A stretch of DNA of 9,383 nt from an uncultured Paracoccaceae bacterium. Its GTDB lineage: Bacteria > Pseudomonadota > Alphaproteobacteria > Rhodobacterales > Rhodobacteraceae. Under the pieces are notes generated by a model. That model saw only the letters and a program-made list of their open reading frames with translations. It was not told the origin of the DNA and searched no databases. The stretch covers positions 1 to 9,383 of the forward strand of contig CALCPC010000159.1 in NCBI GenBank assembly GCA_937900975.1. Direction: 5' to 3'. Each line of letters begins with the position of its first letter. The stretch's first letter is position 1. Shown piece after piece: positions 6,044 through 9,383 of the stretch. Both the position numbers and the translations under genes were made by a program.

Positions 6044-6156
6044 GGGCGGCTGCGCGGTTTTGACGGGCCGGCAAGCGGTGTTTGGGGCGCGGTCCTGGTC
6101 TGCCAGGGCGAAGCGCGCTAGGTTTGGGTCGCGCAAGAATGGAAAGACGTTTGTCC

Positions 6157-6693
6157 ATGATCCGAACCGTGTTTGCCGGTTTCATCCTGGCATGTGCTGC
6201 GACCAATGCCATGGCCGTTGGGGGCGACACCGATGCGCCACCCAAGCCGACGGAAACCACGACTGTCTGCACCGATGGCCAGATTTGGGATGAGCGGACG
6301 AAGACCTGCGTATCGCCCCGGGAAAGCGCGCTGGATGACGCTGTGCTTTTCGCCGCAGCGCGGGAGTTTGCGCATGCGGGCCAGCTGGCCGCGGCGGAGA
6401 CCGCACTGGCCGCTGCGCGGAACCCCGAAACCTCCCAGTTTTTGACCTATCGTGGCTTTGTGGCCCGAAATCGGGGAAATTGGCCTCGTGCGGCGGCGCG
6501 CTACCACCAAGCGCTGCAGCGGGATCCGGACAACCTTCTTGCGCGGTCTTACTATGGGCAGGGCCTTGTCGCGATGGGAGAGCGGGACGCGGCCAAAGCG
6601 CAATTGATGGAGATCCGCAGGCGCGACGGGCGCGGCACCTGGGCTTATCGCGCATTGCAAATGGACCTTCGGGGCGGCGGCGGCGGGTATTGA
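6157..6693 (+). CDS. Exported tetratricopeptide-repeat-like protein
   Basis: The product has 178 residues from the ATG at 6157. A signal peptide (MIRTVFAGFILACAATNAMA, cleavage after AMA at 18-20) predicts export to the periplasm. A Pro/Thr-rich linker is followed by a two-cysteine module, C38 to C51, with the motif TDGQIWDERTKT between, which could form a disulfide. Helical repeats follow: AVLFAAAREFAHAGQLAAAETALAA (62-86) and FLTYRGFVARNRGNWPRAAARYHQALQRDPDN (95-126, with the TPR-like A.RY..AL..DP signature), then LLARSYYGQGLVAMGERDAAKAQL (127-150). The tail is RGGGGGY. In-frame ATG codons lie at 6139 and 6082; 6157 is chosen because GGAAAG lies about 10 bases upstream and it gives the neatest signal peptide, though 6139 (MERRLS extension) is possible. 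It probably mediates protein contacts; no specific function is recognised. Confidence 0.8.
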   Translation: MIRTVFAGFILACAATNAMAVGGDTDAPPKPTETTTVCTDGQIWDERTKTCVSPRESALDDAVLFAAAREFAHAGQLAAAETALAAARNPETSQFLTYRGFVARNRGNWPRAAARYHQALQRDPDNLLARSYYGQGLVAMGERDAAKAQLMEIRRRDGRGTWAYRALQMDLRGGGGGY

Positions 6694-6710
6694 GGCAGCG
6701 GGGCTGCGAC

Positions 6711-6857
6711 AAAGTTCCAGCGGGCGTCCCAGGGGTGTGCGCTGGATTGTAGGCTTACGGGCCCTCCCCGCATCCCGCTTGGCCTGAGCAGAGCGCGCGG
6801 CAGAAGACCCCGTCGCTCAAACCACACGGCTCCACATGCCGGACCGCGCGGGTTTTT
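6711..6857 (+). ncRNA. Structured intergenic RNA candidate (family not established)
   Basis: About 147 bases on the + strand look like a structured RNA rather than a gene. A long hairpin comes first (6716-6746). Next is a pyrimidine-rich stretch flanked by GGCC/GGCC (about 6760-6784). Then CGCGCGG (6794-6800) pairs with CCGCGCG (6844-6850), enclosing CCGT/ACGG (6810-6813 with 6826-6829) and GGCA/TGCC. TTTTT at 6853-6857 follows the last stem, as in a Rho-independent end. The length would suit 6S RNA, and the opening GTTCCAGCGGGCGTCCC has some resemblance to a central strand of 6S, but the end-to-end closing stem of 6S is not evident. Signal recognition particle, RNase P and tmRNA signatures are absent. 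No clear promoter was found; the upstream DNA is the end of the TPR-like gene. Confidence 0.33.
6716..6750 (+). terminator. Hairpin after the TPR-like gene
   Basis: TCCAGCG (6716-6722) pairs perfectly with CGCTGGA (6740-6746). The inner segments GGCGTCC and GGTGTG extend the stem through wobble pairs and one mismatch to a loop near 6730. The sequence TTGT follows. It begins 22 bases past the TGA, so it may end the TPR-like transcript or be the first domain of the structured RNA described next. Confidence 0.45.
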
Positions 6858-7027
6858 GGACAGGGTCGCTTTTGAAACCGTCGTCGTGGGGCCTTGCGCG
6901 TGGGGTGGGGCGGGCCATGCTCGCGGAACGCGAGCCTTGCGGCTTTGCCGTAAGCGCCGCCTGCGGCGGCGATGGCCCTTAGCGCGCCGCTTCGAAGGGT
7001 GCGCTTGGGGGCTTTGTCGGCAAAGTC
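6858..7027. repeat. Run of five short hairpins between convergent genes
   Basis: The DNA between the RNA candidate and the rnhA stop holds five consecutive inverted repeats with little spacing: GCTCGCG/CGCGAGC, loop GAA (6919-6935); CTTGCGGC/GCCGTAAG with one G-T pair, loop TTT (6936-6954); CGCCGCC/GGCGGCG, loop TGC (6955-6971); AGCGCGCC/GGTGCGCT with one wobble, 9-base loop (6981-7005); and CTTTG/CAAAG, loop TCGG (7012-7025). The last could serve as an rnhA end signal on the - strand. The five stems differ in sequence, so this is not a simple tandem repeat. No protein-like frame is seen in either direction. Confidence 0.6.
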
Positions 7028-7483
7028 TCACCCATCCTTAAACGGTGCCATCCCGGCGCGGGCCAACGCGTCCGCCCGTTCATTTTCCGGGTGCCCGGCA
7101 TGGCCCTTAACCCAATCCCACACCACGCAATGTCGGGCCTGTGCCGCATCGAGGGCCTGCCAAAGATCGACGTTCTTGACGGGTTTCTTCGACGCCGTTC
7201 GCCAGCCGTTGCGCTTCCACCCGGCAAGCCATTTCGTAACGCCGTCCCGCACATACACACTGTCCGTCACCACCCGCAGGGAAGCCGGCCGTTCAAGCGC
7301 CTCACGCGCTGCAATCGCGGCCGTGAGTTCCATCCGATTGTTTGTCGTCTCGGCCGCGCCGCCCGACAATGTCCGTTCTTTCAAAACCGCATCGCCATCG
7401 CGTGCTTGCAGCAAGACACCCCATCCCCCCGGTCCGGGATTGCCCGAGCACGCGCCATCGGTGAACGCCAGAAGATCTGTCAT
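7028..7483 (-). CDS. rnhA: Ribonuclease HI
   Basis: The product has 151 residues, full length for bacterial RNase HI. It cleaves the RNA strand of RNA-DNA hybrids, removing R-loops and replication primers in the cytoplasm. All catalytic residues are visible: D9 in [17 protein letters not shown]52 in TTNNRMEL, D74 in VVTDSVYV, H128 in [14 protein letters not shown], and D138 in the same motif. The basic region [21 protein letters not shown] (88-108) is the hybrid-binding handle seen in the E. coli enzyme. The ATG (7481-7483) overlaps the TGA of the methyltransferase gene (7480-7482) as ATGA, so rnhA is the last gene of a coupled operon. The start gives the canonical N-terminus. Confidence 0.97.
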   Translation of the reverse strand: MTDLLAFTDGACSGNPGPGGWGVLLQARDGDAVLKERTLSGGAAETTNNRMELTAAIAAREALERPASLRVVTDSVYVRDGVTKWLAGWKRNGWRTASKKPVKNVDLWQALDAAQARHCVVWDWVKGHAGHPENERADALARAGMAPFKDG

Positions 7484-8079
7484 CCGTTTCTCTCGGCCGC
7501 GAAAATCACAAACGGGTCGTCGGTGCCCGCCATGCCCCGGGTTATGCCCGTCCGCGTGCTTACAACGGTGTATCGCGCGGCCACCAAGAGCGCTGCCAAC
7601 TCCGTTTCTGAATAATAGGTGTAAAGCCGGCCAAGCGTGTCCCGCGCCGCGCCGCGCCCGGTTTTCATACCCAAGTGCAGCCGACCGCCCGGACGCAGGG
7701 CGCGGTGGAGCGCTGCGAGATGGGTCGGCAGCTCCGCGCGCTCAGCATGAAGGAGGCTGAAATTGGCCCAAACCCCGTCGAATGCGTCAACAGCCTCCAA
7801 GTCATCGAAGGTTTGGACCTGCGCCGGCACGCCATAGACGTCGCGCGCCAGGGCGACCATTTCGGGCGCCGCATCGACAGCCAGCACATCGTAGCCCCGC
7901 GCAATCATAGCCGCGGCGGCGTTGCCGGGCCCGCATCCAAGATCCAGGATCCGGGCGCCGTCGGGCAGCGTGTCGAGAAAGTCGAGAAGGCTTGCGTCCG
8001 CCCCGTCATTGCTGACCAAAGTCCGGTAGTGATCGGCCATCGTCCCGTAGACGGCCAGCGTTTCTTTGTCAGCGCTCAT
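7480..8079 (-). CDS. Class I SAM-dependent methyltransferase
   Basis: The product has 199 residues. Its Rossmann-like methyltransferase fold is shown by motif [16 protein letters not shown] (44-58), the acidic residue ending strand 2 in [12 protein letters not shown] (64-75), the strand-4 segment [18 protein letters not shown] (100-117), and [14 protein letters not shown] (128-141), the usual post-motif III loop. The N-terminal [14 protein letters not shown] (9-22) is common in small-molecule methyltransferases of the UbiE/Tam type. The substrate is not identifiable. The ATG at 8079 is chosen because it overlaps the stop of the upstream DUF3429 gene (ATGA, 8076-8079) and because homology starts there; the frame stays open to 8538 but that extension is the other frame of the upstream gene. 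It overlaps rnhA by four bases. Confidence 0.9.
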   Translation of the reverse strand: MSADKETLAVYGTMADHYRTLVSNDGADASLLDFLDTLPDGARILDLGCGPGNAAAAMIARGYDVLAVDAAPEMVALARDVYGVPAQVQTFDDLEAVDAFDGVWANFSLLHAERAELPTHLAALHRALRPGGRLHLGMKTGRGAARDTLGRLYTYYSETELAALLVAARYTVVSTRTGITRGMAGTDDPFVIFAAERNG

Positions 8080-8501
8080 GCGAAAGCGCCGGCGGCAAGA
8101 CAGAGGACGACGACCAGCGTCAGCGGCAAGCGGAGTGTCAGCCACCAGCGCGGCCCAAGGCCCCACCCGCGAAACAGCAAGTCGAGCGCCAGCAAAACGA
8201 CAAAGCCCGCAATCAAAGCCTCCATGGCCGAGGGCGAGAACACAACGGAGGCCGCCCAAAGCCCCGGCACGACACTTGCCGTAAGCTCCCGCCAGCCGGC
8301 GCGCCCGGCTTCGGCCGCAAAACCCCAAAGACAGCCGCCCATAAAGGCCAGGATCGCAGCGCCGTAGGTTTGCAGGATCAAAACCCCCGTGAACGGGTTC
8401 GAAACCCCAGGCATCAGCCCATGGGCTGCCAAGGCCCCGGCAATAAACGGCAGCAAGCCAGCGGCGCCCAGGATGCTGGCCGGTTTTGGCACCGGGGTCA
8501 T
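8076..8501 (-). CDS. DUF3429 (TMEM69-like) membrane protein
   Basis: The product has 141 residues and is an inner membrane protein. Hydrophobic segments lie at about 9-28, 38-62, 74-89, 93-110 and 121-140, so four to five helices. The motif PFIAGALAA (18-26) and YGAAILAFMGGCLWGFA (46-62) are characteristic of DUF3429, related to mitochondrial TMEM69. No function is established for the family. The ATG at 8501 overlaps the LysE-family stop (ATGA, 8498-8501) and the TGA overlaps the methyltransferase ATG. The frame remains open upstream to 8870, but that part is an arginine-rich shadow of the LysE-family gene. Confidence 0.88.
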   Translation of the reverse strand: MTPVPKPASILGAAGLLPFIAGALAAHGLMPGVSNPFTGVLILQTYGAAILAFMGGCLWGFAAEAGRAGWRELTASVVPGLWAASVVFSPSAMEALIAGFVVLLALDLLFRGWGLGPRWWLTLRLPLTLVVVLCLAAGAFA

Positions 8502-9112
8502 GGCCGCTCCAACGCCAACCGCAGGCCAAGCGCTGCAAAAGCGGCGGCGAAACTGCGGTTCAGCCATCGCATAGCCTTGGCCGAGCTCAAAAGACGCCGG
8601 CGCGCGGCCGCGGCGAAACAGCCGTAGACCACGAAAACGACGAATGTCAGACCCATGAAGACCGCCCCCAGAACGCAGAGTTCCAGGGTCGCGCGGGCCG
8701 GGTCGCCAGACAGGAATGGCGGCAAGAGAGCCAGGAAAAAAAGCGATAGCTTGGGGTTCAGAATGTTGATCAGTGCCCCGCGCAGCGCGATGCGGCGGGC
8801 AGGCTCTGCCCGATTGTCCGCGTTCACCGACAGCGCCCCGCCCGCCTGCAATGCGCCCCATGCGAGCCACAGCAAATAGGCGACGCCCGCGAACTTAACC
8901 ACCTGAAACAGAAGGGCGCTGGTGTGAAGAAGCGCGGCAAGCCCCAGCGTTGCGGCCAGAAGATGGGGTAGGATGCCAAGCGTACACCCCGCGGCCGCCG
9001 CGATGGCCGCGTTGCGCCCGCGCCCCAGCCCAACCGCCAAGGTGTAGAGGACGCCGGTTCCCGGGATCAGCACGACGACGAGGGCTGTGGCCAGAAAGGA
9101 AAGGGAAATCAT
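8498..9112 (-). CDS. LysE/RhtB family amino acid exporter
   Basis: The product has 204 residues and six predicted membrane helices (about 2-27, 37-61, 66-88, 110-133, 144-167, 184-200). The family exports amino acids or similar small molecules from the cytoplasm. Visible marks are the first-helix PGTG motif (17-20, where most members have PGP), a Gly-rich loop GLGRGRNAAIAAAAG (28-42), FAGVAYLLWLAWGAL (74-88), and the signature INILNPK (115-121). The substrate cannot be read from sequence. The ATG at 9112 is preceded by GGGAGAG about 10 bases upstream. It is the first gene of a four-gene operon ending in rnhA; no gene joins it from upstream on this strand. Confidence 0.92.
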   Translation of the reverse strand: MISLSFLATALVVVLIPGTGVLYTLAVGLGRGRNAAIAAAAGCTLGILPHLLAATLGLAALLHTSALLFQVVKFAGVAYLLWLAWGALQAGGALSVNADNRAEPARRIALRGALINILNPKLSLFFLALLPPFLSGDPARATLELCVLGAVFMGLTFVVFVVYGCFAAAARRRLLSSAKAMRWLNRSFAAAFAALGLRLALERP

Positions 9113-9375
9113 GCGGCTTTATCTCTCCCAGCCCCGATAGTGACGGGGCGCTGCTGTTCGGGGTGCGTCGCCTCGAGACCGGGCGGACCGACACGAGCCG
9201 CGCAATGGTGCCGTGGACGCAATTCAGGCACAAGCGCCGATTGCACGGCGTTCGCCCGCCGCGCGCCTTTACCGACATCTGCCGCCGTTGCGCTGCTCGC
9301 CAACTAGAGCATTTACCTGTCAAAGGAGGTCAGCCTTCGTCGGAAAACGCGTTAAAGATCCAAGGGGTGCAGATC
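9113..9375. other. Gene-free region upstream of the LysE operon
   Basis: No convincing protein or RNA gene is seen in these 263 bases. On the - strand, a GCCCCG/CGGGGC hairpin with 7-base loop (9131-9149) lies directly upstream of the LysE-family ribosome-binding site (9123-9129). A consensus-like TTGACA on the - strand lies at 9318-9323, but no good -10 follows at the right spacing. On the + strand, AAAGGAGGT (9322-9330) is a perfect anti-16S sequence with no start codon at a usable distance. The divergent layout means promoters for both flanking genes should lie here. Confidence 0.5.
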
Positions 9376-9383
9376 ATGAACGC
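9376..9383 (+). CDS. Possible start of a + strand gene (right edge cut)
   Basis: An ATG at 9376-9378 followed by AAC GC is preceded by AAGGGG with an 8-base spacer, a good ribosome-binding site and start. Only two codons are inside the window, so the product cannot be identified. It would be divergent from the LysE operon. Confidence 0.35.

Noticed and set aside
6060..6088. TTGACG with a 17-base spacer as a + strand promoter for the TPR-like gene
   Set aside because: The -10 position reads TGGGGC, which is far from consensus, so the -35 match alone is not enough.
6972..7760. 262-codon + strand frame opposite rnhA and the methyltransferase gene
   Set aside because: It is antisense to rnhA with all catalytic motifs intact; the product is Arg/Pro/Ser-rich and unlike any family.
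8080..8538. N-terminal extension of the methyltransferase
   Set aside because: It is the shifted frame of the DUF3429 gene; the ATG at 8079 makes a 4-base overlap and starts the family homology.
8502..8870. N-terminal extension of the DUF3429 protein
   Set aside because: The extension is Arg/Pro-rich and is the other frame of the LysE-family gene. The ATG at 8501 overlaps the LysE-family stop and starts the conserved membrane protein.
9295..9323. TTGACA on the - strand as promoter for the LysE operon
   Set aside because: The -35 is perfect but the matching -10 position reads GCGAGC, and the leader would be nearly 200 bases. Not supported without more data.
9109..9323. - strand frames upstream of the LysE-family gene as a small gene
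   Set aside because: The products (64 and up to 142 codons) are low-complexity and motif-free, with no convincing ribosome-binding site. Most likely intergenic DNA.

Overview
The window is GC-rich (by eye about 63-65%) and nearly fully packed with genes. It reads as chromosomal DNA of an alphaproteobacterium, most likely Rhodobacterales (Roseobacter group). The reasons are an aerobic-type cobalamin operon (CobJ, CobM), a phasin beside a CsaA-type tRNA-binding protein, a UbiK-family accessory factor, a TMEM69-like DUF3429 membrane protein, and start codons that often overlap the preceding stop as ATGA or GTGA. The lineage is inferred from gene content and protein style, not from a marker gene. 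I see no transposase, integrase, CRISPR array, tRNA or rRNA.

Layout. (1) 1-1489, + strand: the end of a cobalamin operon, with the C-terminal part of cobJ, a 133-codon reading frame coupled to both neighbours by 4-base overlaps, and cobM. (2) 1556-2942, - strand: a YbjN-family gene, then after a strong hairpin a phasin gene and csaA. (3) 3106-5603, - strand: a secreted single-domain Cache/PDC-like protein followed by a full chemoreceptor, with a terminator-like hairpin between them. (4) 5743-5988 (- strand) ubiK-like gene, divergent from a + strand exported TPR-like protein (6157-6693). (5) 6694-7027: 334 bases without a gene, holding a structured RNA candidate and a run of five short hairpins. 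(6) 7028-9112, - strand: a tight four-gene operon, LysE/RhtB exporter - DUF3429 - SAM methyltransferase - rnhA, with three consecutive ATGA overlaps. (7) 9113-9375: leader DNA, followed by the first bases of a + strand gene at the window edge.

Most genes are ordinary housekeeping or accessory genes. The best candidates for something less described are: the secreted Cache protein paired with a membrane chemoreceptor, which may act as a separable periplasmic sensor; the unidentified frame in the position where related clusters could carry cobE; and the structured 6694-7027 intergenic region. No complete new defence or mobile system is visible, and I do not claim one.
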